From positions 62,001 through 126,000 of the forward strand of contig JACKKT010000008.1 of NCBI GenBank assembly GCA_024236295.1: a stretch of DNA of 64,000 nt, read 5' to 3'. The position numbers were made by a program, and so were the translations under genes. The notes under the pieces were generated by a model. The model did no database searches, had not been told where the DNA came from, and was given only the letters and a program-made list of their open reading frames with translations. Below, one piece after another: positions 35,943 through 44,703 of this stretch (positions are counted from its first letter, which is position 1; each line of letters opens with the position of its first letter). This stretch comes from Kordiimonadaceae bacterium (lineage in GTDB: Bacteria > Pseudomonadota > Alphaproteobacteria > Sphingomonadales > Emcibacteraceae).

Positions 35943-36773
35943 CTAGCCACCTATAATTTCATCACTTTTCTGGCCGTCAGGGGTAAAGCATACTGCATGT
36001 AACTTCCCGCCACGACCACACCCTCCGTCTATCGTCGCTGTAAATTCACAACTAAGATTGATGCCGGCATTTTTATGGTCATAACCTCTTATGACTTTAC
36101 TGAAATTTGAAAATTTCTCATTTATGTCACCGAACTGACCATTGTCCCACCAAAACTGATCCTTTTGCATGGTTAGTGGTCGCGTTGTATCAACGCACGC
36201 ATGTACAAATAAAAGATTTCCATCATCTGTTATGCAGGCGCGCTTAAGATTATTTGTCAGTTCGATGTGTCCCGGGCAGGTCTGAATTTTCCTTCGGATT
36301 CCATTCGTCCATTTGGTAAGTGCCATTGTACCCTGACGAACAATGGCCTTGGCTGCGGTTTTATTTTCGCCATAAGCTGCAAGTGAACTTCCCATACCAT
36401 GGTCAAGCAACCAATCCATAACGTTAGCAGGATCAGGGGCAAAGTGGATTTGCAGAAGCTTAAAAAACATTTCTTCCCGTGCCCCACGAAGATAAACAAA
36501 ATCTTCAGGCATAAAAACTTCCGGTAACGACATTAAAGTACGGCGGGCGATTAATATTTCATCATAAGTTTCTTTATTTTGGTCACTATCCCCAAAATAA
36601 TTACCAAGATAAACCAGTTTATCGCCTTTACGGAATTTAGAAATCAGTATTTTATGAATGGACCGCAGTTTTTCGAGCTCGCCATGGATTGATCCGATTG
36701 CCCAAATACGTTTAGCATTTTTTAAAATACCGTATCTGTTATTATCCAGACCGGAAAAATCATTCACTTCCAT
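35943..36773 (-). CDS. Metallophosphoesterase-fold protein with lost metal-binding motifs (putative pseudo-phosphatase)
   Basis: 276 aa protein with the Ser/Thr-phosphatase-like metallophosphoesterase fold, recognised by motif order. Each canonical motif is altered: GDxHG is GSIHG (27-31; Asp28 lost to Ser), GDxxDRG is GNYFGDS (57-63), GNHE is GARE (97-100), and the C-terminal GHT motif is RGYD (228-231). The last residue of these, His30, and His190 in FVHACVD remain. Loss of at least four metal ligands argues against hydrolysis, so a binding or regulatory role is likely, but unproven. It follows carD with the terminator at 36847-36870 between. No signal peptide. Confidence 0.72.
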   Translation of the reverse strand: MEVNDFSGLDNNRYGILKNAKRIWAIGSIHGELEKLRSIHKILISKFRKGDKLVYLGNYFGDSDQNKETYDEILIARRTLMSLPEVFMPEDFVYLRGAREEMFFKLLQIHFAPDPANVMDWLLDHGMGSSLAAYGENKTAAKAIVRQGTMALTKWTNGIRRKIQTCPGHIELTNNLKRACITDDGNLLFVHACVDTTRPLTMQKDQFWWDNGQFGDINEKFSNFSKVIRGYDHKNAGINLSCEFTATIDGGCGRGGKLHAVCFTPDGQKSDEIIGG

Positions 36774-36846
36774 AAATTTAAAAATTCCAAGATTTAGTTG
36801 CTTAACCTGTATGCTTTATCAATTTTAAATGTTTTATTAAACAAAA

Positions 36847-36870
36847 AAAGCCCGTTATTAAACGGGCTTT
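36847..36870. terminator. Intrinsic terminator after carD
   Basis: Stem AAAGCCCGTT with AACGGGCTTT and a four-base loop ATTA. On the minus strand a run of seven T follows, so it ends carD transcription; on the plus strand the tract is shorter. Confidence 0.9.
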
Positions 36871-36891
36871 AAAGATTATTTTACCACGACT

Positions 36892-37404
36892 TTACGCCGC
36901 AATTTCTGGTGCAAGGACATTTTCCAGTTTAATCAATGCTTCTTTTTCACAAATATCTTCCACGGCAGCAACTTCACGGGCCAGACGACTGATCGCCGCT
37001 TCGAAAATTTGCCGCTCACTATAAGACTGTTCAGACTGATCTCCACTGCGATAAAGATCACGGACCACTTCAGCAAGGAATATAACACTACCAGAATTTA
37101 TCTTGGTTTCATATTCCTGTGCACGCCTGCTCCACATAGTCCTTTTAATTTTTGCTTTGCCTTTTAAGGTCTCAAAAGCTTTATCCATTGTTTCCTTATC
37201 TGAAATGCTCCTCATTCCAGCACCGGCCGCTTTGTTAGTTGGCACCCGTAGTGTCATTCTTTCCCTTTCAAAGCGGATCACATAAAGTTCAATGGACATA
37301 CCTGATATTTCCTGTATCTGAATATCAATAATATTGCCAACACCATGCTTAGGGTAAACGATGCTCTGATCGATGGAAAATTCCAATTTTTCAGATTTAG
37401 CCAT
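36892..37404 (-). CDS. carD: CarD family transcriptional regulator
   Basis: 170 aa CarD/CdnL-type RNA-polymerase-binding regulator. The N-terminal RNAP-interaction domain has SIVYPKHGVGNIIDIQ and IRFERERMTLRVPTNKA, and the C-terminal helical DNA-contacting domain carries MWSRRAQEYETKI and AISRLAREVAAVE. CarD stabilises open promoter complexes, usually at rRNA and other growth promoters. Start ATG 37404 has GGAGAG upstream. It lies in the alphaproteobacterial ferredoxin/S4/helicase neighbourhood. The 5' leader can form a nested hairpin at 37428-37466. Confidence 0.95.
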   Translation of the reverse strand: MAKSEKLEFSIDQSIVYPKHGVGNIIDIQIQEISGMSIELYVIRFERERMTLRVPTNKAAGAGMRSISDKETMDKAFETLKGKAKIKRTMWSRRAQEYETKINSGSVIFLAEVVRDLYRSGDQSEQSYSERQIFEAAISRLAREVAAVEDICEKEALIKLENVLAPEIAA

Positions 37405-37774
37405 AAAAAAACTCTCCGTAATAATTCGGGACGATCACCTGTAATAAAGGTGGATAAAAACGTCCCACAAAATTCAAAAAAAATATTTATCACATAACTG
37501 TAATATTTTTTGCTAGATGACTTTAACTATGCATACAGAAATAAAAAAATTTAACAAATTTCCAACCAAAGCCAAATATACACTTCGGTAATAAATTTTT
37601 ATTATTTTGAATTATTGATTTAGAATCAGTAAGTTAAAAAAGTCCCTATCAATCAGTCACGTTCTAACGGGATATAGTGTAACATATTTTTAACAAAAAT
37701 CCTACCCTTTATATCACATATAAAATAATACTTTATTTTGTGATACAGGATAATTGCAAAAATTTGAAAAAACT
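37405..37774. other. Gene-free region with carD leader hairpin
   Basis: 370 bp, very AT-rich, between carD and fdxA (both minus). It contains the carD leader hairpin (37428-37466) and a weak A/T-rich hairpin at 37712-37745 that may end fdxA transcription. No ORF with a ribosome site was found. Confidence 0.6.
37428..37466 (-). promoter_or_regulatory. Nested hairpin in the carD leader
   Basis: On the minus strand, GGGACG (37461-37466 side) pairs with CGTCCC-complement at 37428-37433, enclosing an inner CACCT/AGGTG stem, all ending about 12 bases before the GGAGAG ribosome site of carD. It could modulate translation or mRNA stability. No known riboswitch class fits. Confidence 0.4.
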
Positions 37775-38113
37775 TTATGAGCCTTCGCCAGGGTTCTCAC
37801 TGAAATATTTTTTGAATTTATCTCCTTCTGAGATAAAGTCATCTGCACCAGGCATCGGGTCTCTTTGTTCTGTAATATTTGGCCATTCATCTGCATATTT
37901 CTCAGCAAGTTCAACCCATCTTTCCATGCCTTCTTCCGTATCGGGAAGGATCGCTTCTGCAGGACACTCAGGCTCACAAACACCGCAGTCAATACATTCG
38001 CTTGGATTAATAATCAGCATGTTTTCACCTTCGTAAAAACAATCTACCGGACAGACTTCAACGCAGTCTGTAAATTTACATTTAATACATGCTTCTGTGA
38101 CTACGTATGTCAT
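37775..38113 (-). CDS. fdxA: Ferredoxin FdxA (seven-iron type)
   Basis: 112 aa soluble ferredoxin carrying one [3Fe-4S] and one [4Fe-4S] cluster. The Cys pattern is C9, C17, C21 and C50 for the first set, with C40-x2-C43-x2-C46 plus C21/C50 for the others, in the order CIKCKFTDCVEVCPVDC then CIDCGVCEPECP. The C-terminal extension (WVELAEKYADEWPNI is typical) is usual for alphaproteobacterial FdxA. Start follows GGAGAG. It acts as an electron carrier; partner unknown. Its place by carD and upstream of the S4/helicase pair is a conserved alphaproteobacterial arrangement. Confidence 0.95.
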   Translation of the reverse strand: MTYVVTEACIKCKFTDCVEVCPVDCFYEGENMLIINPSECIDCGVCEPECPAEAILPDTEEGMERWVELAEKYADEWPNITEQRDPMPGADDFISEGDKFKKYFSENPGEGS

Positions 38114-38273
38114 TGAGCTCTCCTAATTTACATATTTGCTATAATGTAAATAAATTTACATATTAAGTTGCATATAACATTTTTCTCAAAAACGTCAAAT
38201 TGAATATTAAAAATAATAAATCTTGTATAAGGAAGTGTGAGAAACCAAGCAATTATCATAGGTGTATAAGAAT

Positions 38274-38744
38274 TCAGCTTAAATTTTTGTCTCTCATAAC
38301 ATTTTTTCTGATTTCGCCACTTTCTTTATCAGAAATATAAAGTAATCCTGCTATACGACGCATTAGATTACTTTCATAATCATCTTCATTACCATCCGCA
38401 AAGACAACCTCCCAAAGCATCTGCATGATATAGGCCCGCCCTTTTTCGTCGAAATGATTTTTAATTTCTTTTGTGAAAGATAATATCTGTATAGACTGAC
38501 TTTGTCTGTCTTCCGCTAAAGCAAGCAGTTCATGGGCATCTTCCTTACTTAACTCCAGCTTCTTTATCAGTATATGTTCTATGGCATTTCTTTCCACAAC
38601 TTCAAAATCACCGTCCTGAACAGCGACCTCAACCATCAATGCGGCAGCCGCCAGCTTTTCAGCATCGACACGCTTTGTCCTGCCATGACTTTCCGAACTA
38701 GCATTTTCCCCAAATATACTGCCGAGTTTTGTTAAGATTGACAC
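38274..38744 (-). CDS. TerB-like (tellurite-resistance/DUF533-type) protein
   Basis: 156 aa soluble helical protein of the TerB superfamily, seen in KLAAAALMVEVAVQDGDFEVVER and the acidic stretch VVFADGNEDDYESNLMRRIAGLL, both of which carry the metal-binding-type acidic residues of the fold. Start is GTG. The function of such single TerB-domain proteins is not established; relatives occur next to membrane-stress or calcium-linked systems. It sits between fdxA and the TetR gene, not with other ter genes. A short gap (160 bp) separates it from fdxA. Confidence 0.8.
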   Translation of the reverse strand: MSILTKLGSIFGENASSESHGRTKRVDAEKLAAAALMVEVAVQDGDFEVVERNAIEHILIKKLELSKEDAHELLALAEDRQSQSIQILSFTKEIKNHFDEKGRAYIMQMLWEVVFADGNEDDYESNLMRRIAGLLYISDKESGEIRKNVMRDKNLS

Positions 38745-38757
38745 CTGTAATTACCCT

Positions 38758-39372
38758 TTATTTCTCAAAAAGAGAATTAGTCATCAATGAAATGACTTCT
38801 CTCGCTAAGGCTCTTTTATCTGCATCGGCCGGTATATCATCATTGCTGACATCATTAAGAAGAAGATTTGAAAGGCCATGTACTAATGACCAACAAGTCA
38901 ATCTTACCAGTTCAACCGGTTTTTTGGGGGCATTTGGCAATTTCATGCATTCCCCAACGACAAATTCAACTATTTCATAGCCTTTTTGTTCAATTTCAAC
39001 AAGGGTGATATGTTTTTCTTTCCGTTCAAGATTGCCCCCAAACATAAGTCGGAAATGTGCAGGATGGGCATCGGCAAAATCATAATAAGCCATCCCCATG
39101 TTAATCAGCCTTTCAACTGGTTCACTTGTTTGCTCACAGGCAATTTTCATTTTTTCCTGCAAAATATTCGAACCTTCCTGAATAAGCACTACAATTAGCG
39201 CTTCTTTATCCTCAAAATGGCGATAAGGTGCAGTTTGTGAGACACCAGCTTTTCGCGCTAACGCTCTTAGGCTCAGGTCCTGTAAAGTTCCTTCTTTTAG
39301 GATATCAAGTGCAGAAGAAATCAGCACTTCGCGCAAATTCCCGTGATGGTATGTAGATTTTTTTATATTCAT
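38758..39372 (-). CDS. TetR/AcrR family transcriptional regulator
   Basis: About 204 aa TetR repressor. The N-terminal helix-turn-helix is YHHGNLREVLISSALDILKEGTLQDL followed by SLRALARKAGVSQTAPYRHFEDKEAL, and the C-terminal half resembles the WHG/TetR_C_33 ligand domain (GMAYYDFADAHPAHFRLMFGG). ATG 39372 is preferred to the GTG at 39378. Its partner is unknown; the RND operon at 29885-35758 is about 3 kb away on the same strand and the TerB-like gene follows by 13 bp, so both are candidate targets. Confidence 0.9.
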   Translation of the reverse strand: MNIKKSTYHHGNLREVLISSALDILKEGTLQDLSLRALARKAGVSQTAPYRHFEDKEALIVVLIQEGSNILQEKMKIACEQTSEPVERLINMGMAYYDFADAHPAHFRLMFGGNLERKEKHITLVEIEQKGYEIVEFVVGECMKLPNAPKKPVELVRLTCWSLVHGLSNLLLNDVSNDDIPADADKRALAREVISLMTNSLFEK

Positions 39373-39450
39373 ATTCACTTAATTATATTGTTCCCTGTAA
39401 TTATTCTAGGAATAATGTTTACAGTGTCAATATAAATATTATAACATACT

Positions 39451-39972
39451 CTATTGCTCTAGTATAAGCTTTTGATCTTTAAACGAAAATCTGTCTAATC
39501 TGTTGAGATAATTCATTCCCAAAAGAGAAACGGAGAGCATTCCTTCTCTTGCGACAAATGCTTTTACATCATAAAGCTCAATAACCCCCACACTGACAAC
39601 ATCAAGTGTTACCGCCGCCATAGTTGTCTGGCCAGCTGCTGTATTTACCGGAATAGTAAAGTCACTTTCATGAAGATTGAGATTTAAATTCTGCGCATCC
39701 TGAAGGCTTAATGTGATATAGCTGGCTCCGGTATCGACTATAAAATGAATATTTTGACTGTTGACATTCATATCCAGCCAATAATGACCATCACCGCTTC
39801 TTTGGACCTCCATTGAATTGACTACATTTGCCGTGCTGGTTTCCCTGCTTGCATTTCGCCCTTCTGTTGCTCTTACATGATGGTCAATCATCGTAGTAAT
39901 CTGATCACCATAATTGATAACCAGGGTTCCTGCTATGCCACAAAAAAATACCAGTTTTAAGGCAAGATTCAT
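39451..39972 (-). CDS. Membrane-anchored retropepsin-like aspartic protease (clan AA, TIGR02281 type)
   Basis: 173 aa protein with one N-terminal membrane segment (LKLVFFCGIAGTLVINYG) and a single-chain retropepsin-like domain with the active-site motif FIVDTGASYITLS (Asp80). The second strand VTLDVVSVGVIELYDVKAFV and SLLGMNYLNRLDRF are typical. It probably dimerises as other retropepsins do. Substrate unknown; alphaproteobacterial members are linked to cell-envelope processes. Start follows GAGGA with a seven-base gap. It lies between the TetR gene and the S4/helicase pair. Confidence 0.87.
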   Translation of the reverse strand: MNLALKLVFFCGIAGTLVINYGDQITTMIDHHVRATEGRNASRETSTANVVNSMEVQRSGDGHYWLDMNVNSQNIHFIVDTGASYITLSLQDAQNLNLNLHESDFTIPVNTAAGQTTMAAVTLDVVSVGVIELYDVKAFVAREGMLSVSLLGMNYLNRLDRFSFKDQKLILEQ

Positions 39973-40056
39973 AAAACATCCTCATTCTTGAATTGAGGAT
40001 GCTATCAAAAAGCTCTTAAATTGATTTTAACAAAAGATAAAATTCTGCCGAAACAA

Positions 40057-40443
40057 TTAAAGCCTGTTCATAAGCTTATCAATTGCCCGCCTGTCACTTT
40101 TGGTGGGACGCCCGGACCCTTTTTCCCTATTAATTATGCTGTCCTGAATTTTATCTTTCTTTGCCGGACGTGTCGGGGTTAAATCTTCATATAGCAACCT
40201 AGCTTCAGGTGCTGGCCCACGACGGATGCCTAGCGAGATTATTTTTGCAATAAGAACTTCATCTGCCCGAGTAAAGGTCAGAACATCATCAGGATAAACT
40301 AGTGCGCTGGATTTTTTACAAATAGTGCCATTAATTCGCACCTTACCGCCTCTGACCATTTTGCTGGCCAGAGACCTTGTTTTATAAAATCGGGCATGCC
40401 AAAGCCACACATCAACACGCTGTGTGTCAGGCGTACCGGTCAT
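40057..40443 (-). CDS. S4 domain RNA-binding protein (Hsp15-like)
   Basis: 128 aa protein with an N-terminal S4 domain: RVDVWLWHARFYKTRSLASKMVRGGKVRINGTICKKSSALVYP is the alpha-L motif, followed by a basic tail. Homologous to Hsp15 (HslR), which binds the 50S subunit with stalled nascent chains. The start is one base after the helicase stop, so the two genes are coupled. In alphaproteobacteria this pair plus FdxA and CarD recurs; here three unrelated genes lie between it and fdxA. Confidence 0.9.
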   Translation of the reverse strand: MTGTPDTQRVDVWLWHARFYKTRSLASKMVRGGKVRINGTICKKSSALVYPDDVLTFTRADEVLIAKIISLGIRRGPAPEARLLYEDLTPTRPAKKDKIQDSIINREKGSGRPTKSDRRAIDKLMNRL

Positions 40444-40444
40444 A

Positions 40445-43315
40445 TTATTTTTTTACCTTTAGCTGATCTTTAAGACCTGCCAGTGCTGCAAACGGCGAAT
40501 CCGGATCCAGTTTGGTCTGTCTGGATTGATTATTTTTCGAAGCATGATGCTTGGGGCTCTTGTGTGATTGCTTATTTTTGAGTTGTGGCTTTTTGCCCTT
40601 TGCCGGAAATGGTTTTCTTGTCGGTTTTTGTTTATGCTGATTTCCTTCAGGTTTATGCGTGAAAATAATAACCTTTTCTTCTGTATCCGGCTTTTCCTTT
40701 TTTGCTAGTTTTTTCTCAGAATCCAATGTCTCTTTTTGTTCTGCTTCTTCGCTTTTATGATCTTCATCAGCCTGCTTATTGTCTGTTGTTTTTTCTGTGG
40801 TTTCTTCTGATTTCTCAACGTCGGTTTTATCTATACGAGTTGCAAGAATTTCAGCAGCTGCCGCAGCATCATATTCTTTCGCCGAATAACCCAGATAGCT
40901 CATAATTTCTTTAAAATCGTCACCACTGGTTCCAACAAGGCTCATTAGGTCAGGATCCATTGGAAATGGGCCTTTCAAGGATATTTCACGCGCAGCATTG
41001 GCCAGGCGCTCGAGCATGTCCAAACGGACAGCATTATTACCGACGACCCGATATCCCGACACTTCGTAAAACACCCGAGATGCATTTTTATCTACCTTGA
41101 TTGTGCACAGTCCTGCTGGCGGAATATCCGGCAATTTATCCTGATTGTTATGTAGTGCCCAGAGAAGAAGCCTGAGTTGAGCCGGTGCCGGTTTTAACAA
41201 CGACGGAATATAAAGGCTGGTAGCGCCAAGCCAGACACCCAGTTTTTTTAGCTGAAAGCGGCCACTACCATCTACGTCTTTAAAATCTTTGGCAATAAGC
41301 CTTCTCGGGATCGTCCCAAGTTTTTCAACCATCTGAAAGGCAATTCCCCTTGCCATGCCGCTGATCCGTTCATTCCCTTCATCATCTTTGGCACCATCCA
41401 CCGCTTCTCTAAGTGCAAAAAGTGGTGCCAAAATGTCTCCAATATGCGCTTCAAGCCAACGATCAAGCTTGGCTTGTACAATATTCAGGGCATCCCCTTG
41501 TAATACTGGTGTGGGTTGTACAATTGCCTTTGGACTTAATAGCGAAGGTCCTTTAACGATTTTGCCAATAGCAATTCCTCGCCAGTTTATTGTACTCTGG
41601 GTTAATGGGTCCCCATAAATCAAACTAATTTCAGACTCTTCCGCGAGGCTGAATTCTTCGGCCCTTTTTTTTATTTCCTCTGCAAGAACTTTATTTGCCG
41701 CATTTCTAAGCGTATTACTATCTTCACCAAAAGCACCAGCATCCTCTTTAAACTGGAACCCCTCAATAGTGCCAATAAAATGGTCTTCTACATAAACACT
41801 GCCATCTGTTTCAACATTTGCCATTAATTTTCCTTTTTGGCGCAATTCCCGCATCAGCACTGATGTACGTCTGCTTACAAAACGATTTGTTAATCGATCA
41901 TGTAGCGCATCTGATAGCCTGTCTTCAATAACTCTTGTTTCCGATTGCCAATATTTTTGATTTTCGCACCATCCGGAACGGTTAGCGATATAGGTTAAAG
42001 TACGAATATGGGCGATTCTAGAAGACAGTGTATCTATATTGCCTTCAGTTTTTTTATAAGGGGCTACCATATTGGCAATCCAGTCTTCTTTTATCCTGCC
42101 ATGATCCGCAGAAATCTGCCGATAAATGCCCATACACAGTTTGGCATGTTCATCATCCGACACTTGTCTGAAATCCGGAATCTGGCACACTTCCCACAAC
42201 ATTTTAACCGCTGCCGGCCCGCCTAACATTGACTTTATTTTCGGATTTTCACTTAAGCGCCTGAATGTGTCCATATCAAGCTTTTCCATCGTGCGTGTTA
42301 GCCCGGATTTATCAGGCGCACGTTCAAGTGAGCGAATCACTGTGTCCGGCCTGGTGAAGTCTATAAATGAATTTCGCCACTGAAATACTGTCTGTGGTGC
42401 GAATTTATGATTTTCGATGGCAAAAACCACTTCCGGGTCTAGCCCGGTCTGATAATCTGCCCCTTCGGTCAAACATCCGAATGTACCGTTATTCATATAG
42501 CGCCCGGCTCGGCCCGCTATTTGCCCAAGTTCTGCCGGACTAAGATCCCGCATCTGGTGACCATCAAATTTGGCGGTGGCAGCAAAGGAAACATGGTCAA
42601 TATCCATGTTAAGACCCATCCCAATGGCATCTGTCGCAACCAGATGATCAACATCGCCATTCTGATAAAGGGCAACCTGGGCATTTCGGGTTCTTGGACT
42701 AAGAGCACCGAGTACCACAGCTACGCCACCTTTGGCGCGGCGCAGCATTTCAGCATAGCCATAGACATTATTGGCACTGAAGGTAATCAGGGCACTTCTG
42801 CGGGGAAGACGCGATAGCTTTTTTGGCTCAACATAAATGAGTTCTGAAAAACGTGGGCGGTTGATAAAATCAACACCAGGGATAAGCCGCTGGATAAGCG
42901 GTCGGGCCGTTTCTGACCCTAAAAACATGGTTTCCTGACGCCCGCGTGCCCGCAGCAACCGATCTGTAAAAACATATCCCCGGTCATAATCGGCCGCAAG
43001 CTGCACTTCATCCACGGCCAGAAATTCCACCGTTTTTTCTATAGGCATACTTTCAACTGTGCACACATAATAATGGGCATGTTTTGGAATAATTTTTTCT
43101 TCGCCTGTGATTAGGGCTACATGTGCTGTCCCCTTTTTATCGACAATTCGGTCATATATTTCCCGCGCAAGAAGCCTGAGCGGCAACCCGATCATTCCAG
43201 AGGCATGACCCAGCATCCGCTCAACGGCGAGATGTGTTTTACCTGTATTGGTCGGGCCGAGGACAGCTTTAATGTGACTTTTGGTCTCAACCGCTCTGTT
43301 GGATAATTGTTTCAT
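40445..43315 (-). CDS. Suv3-like DEAD/DEAH-box RNA helicase
   Basis: 956 aa helicase related to mitochondrial SUV3. Motif I is LGPTNTGKTH (about 19-28), the Walker B-type DEVQ occurs in FLAVDEVQLAADYDRG, motif VI is AGRAGRY, and the Suv3 C-terminal domain follows. The last ~130 residues are low-complexity, first Glu/Lys/Asp-rich and then Lys/Gln/His-rich. Predicted job is 3'-to-5' ATP-dependent RNA unwinding in mRNA turnover or ribosome-related processing. It is followed by the S4 gene and preceded by 56 bp to a P1 peptidase gene. Confidence 0.9.
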   Translation of the reverse strand: MKQLSNRAVETKSHIKAVLGPTNTGKTHLAVERMLGHASGMIGLPLRLLAREIYDRIVDKKGTAHVALITGEEKIIPKHAHYYVCTVESMPIEKTVEFLAVDEVQLAADYDRGYVFTDRLLRARGRQETMFLGSETARPLIQRLIPGVDFINRPRFSELIYVEPKKLSRLPRRSALITFSANNVYGYAEMLRRAKGGVAVVLGALSPRTRNAQVALYQNGDVDHLVATDAIGMGLNMDIDHVSFAATAKFDGHQMRDLSPAELGQIAGRAGRYMNNGTFGCLTEGADYQTGLDPEVVFAIENHKFAPQTVFQWRNSFIDFTRPDTVIRSLERAPDKSGLTRTMEKLDMDTFRRLSENPKIKSMLGGPAAVKMLWEVCQIPDFRQVSDDEHAKLCMGIYRQISADHGRIKEDWIANMVAPYKKTEGNIDTLSSRIAHIRTLTYIANRSGWCENQKYWQSETRVIEDRLSDALHDRLTNRFVSRRTSVLMRELRQKGKLMANVETDGSVYVEDHFIGTIEGFQFKEDAGAFGEDSNTLRNAANKVLAEEIKKRAEEFSLAEESEISLIYGDPLTQSTINWRGIAIGKIVKGPSLLSPKAIVQPTPVLQGDALNIVQAKLDRWLEAHIGDILAPLFALREAVDGAKDDEGNERISGMARGIAFQMVEKLGTIPRRLIAKDFKDVDGSGRFQLKKLGVWLGATSLYIPSLLKPAPAQLRLLLWALHNNQDKLPDIPPAGLCTIKVDKNASRVFYEVSGYRVVGNNAVRLDMLERLANAAREISLKGPFPMDPDLMSLVGTSGDDFKEIMSYLGYSAKEYDAAAAAEILATRIDKTDVEKSEETTEKTTDNKQADEDHKSEEAEQKETLDSEKKLAKKEKPDTEEKVIIFTHKPEGNQHKQKPTRKPFPAKGKKPQLKNKQSHKSPKHHASKNNQSRQTKLDPDSPFAALAGLKDQLKVKK

Positions 43316-43371
43316 GGGCGCGGCTTATCATAAACAGCCTTAAAACCCAAGATTAATATCACCTGTTAGGA

Positions 43372-44520
43372 TTATCGACCGTATTTTTTTAGAATTTCCC
43401 TTACCTTATCTACTGGCAGTTCGTGTGCGGTTCTCATCTGACCTGTTCTGGCATCTTCACTGCTCACTGTTCTCGCCATCAGCAATGAGTTGTAAATCGC
43501 CTCTTCTGTCGCTTCGGCAACTGCCTGGAAAAGGGGGGAAACATTGTCATTGGGAATGGTTTCTACCAGGGCATTATTATTTCTTCGCTCTTCAGTTCTT
43601 CTAACACTTTCTGCCGTTGAAAAACTTATAACATAATCGCCACTTCCATTTGTCATTGATGAGCCGGTTCGGGCAAGGCCCGTGAGAGCACGTTCCCCAA
43701 GTCGTTTCAAATTCCGATCAGACAGTGGGGCATCTGTTGCAACAATCATCATGATTGATCCATCTGCGACGTCACTGTCTACATAGTCCTGCAGATAATA
43801 TTGGTTAAGCTCCTCGCCAACTGGTATTCCGTCCAATTTCAGTATTCCCCCAAAATTACTTTGAACCAGCACACCAACAGTGTAGCCACCGAGCTTTTCA
43901 GGCAGTATTCGTGATGATGTTCCGATACCCCCTTTCCAGCCAAAAGCAATTGTGCCCTTGCCGGCACCGACATCCCCTTCTTCAACAGGACCACTTTTAG
44001 CATTTTCAATCGCCTTGATTATGATATCTGCGGTCAAATGACGACCTCTTATATCATTTAGTCCTGAATCATTGGTTTCCCCAACGATGGCATTCACAGA
44101 ACGAACCGCTTCATTGCCGGGCTGTGGTAGTGTCCAGTCGAGAATGGCATCAGCGGCTCTTGGTACATTTAACGTATTGGTCAGGACTATGGGAGTTTCA
44201 ATTTCCCCCAGTTCATGGATCTGGGTATACCCCATCATTTTGCCGAACCCGTTTCCGATCACAGCTGCTGCCGGAACTTTATCCTGATAAATATTTCCGC
44301 CATGCGGCAGGATCGCCGTTGCACCGGTTCTTATTGTTTTTCCTTTATCAAGGGTGACCTGCCCGACCAAAACCCCTTTTACATCAGTGATTGCATTATA
44401 TTTTCCGGTCTTCAGTATTCCCGGTTTAATACCAATATCACGGGCACGAACCTGTTCTGCCGAAGCCTGAAGGTTGAGGAATGCGAAACTGAATATGCTT
44501 AATAAAATTTTATAATACAT
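43372..44520 (-). CDS. Exported P1 family peptidase (DmpA/BapA-like aminopeptidase)
   Basis: 382 aa exported Ntn-type serine aminopeptidase of the DmpA/BapA group, acting on D-amino-acid or beta-peptide N-termini in known members. A signal peptide ends near SAEQV. Autocleavage and the catalytic Ser are predicted at G|S255 in ADGSIMMIVATDAPL, and the downstream NGSGDYVISF is conserved. The ITDVKGVLVGQVTL N-terminal strand fits. The start region overlaps nothing. It is divergent from the Lrp gene 183 bp away; co-regulation is possible but not shown. Confidence 0.88.
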   Translation of the reverse strand: MYYKILLSIFSFAFLNLQASAEQVRARDIGIKPGILKTGKYNAITDVKGVLVGQVTLDKGKTIRTGATAILPHGGNIYQDKVPAAAVIGNGFGKMMGYTQIHELGEIETPIVLTNTLNVPRAADAILDWTLPQPGNEAVRSVNAIVGETNDSGLNDIRGRHLTADIIIKAIENAKSGPVEEGDVGAGKGTIAFGWKGGIGTSSRILPEKLGGYTVGVLVQSNFGGILKLDGIPVGEELNQYYLQDYVDSDVADGSIMMIVATDAPLSDRNLKRLGERALTGLARTGSSMTNGSGDYVISFSTAESVRRTEERRNNNALVETIPNDNVSPLFQAVAEATEEAIYNSLLMARTVSSEDARTGQMRTAHELPVDKVREILKKYGR

Positions 44521-44703
44521 TGCTGTGTTAACTCCTGATTTTTGCAGAAACTATAATGCAAACTTTTATTATATAGAAACGAATAAAAATACTTTATATT
44601 TTAATCATTTTTGACAAAAATTCATCTTTTTTGTTTATTTATTTATAGCATTATGTATTTTTTTTATGTACAATGTTCATCTTAACTTAAAAAGGTGAGT
44701 TTA

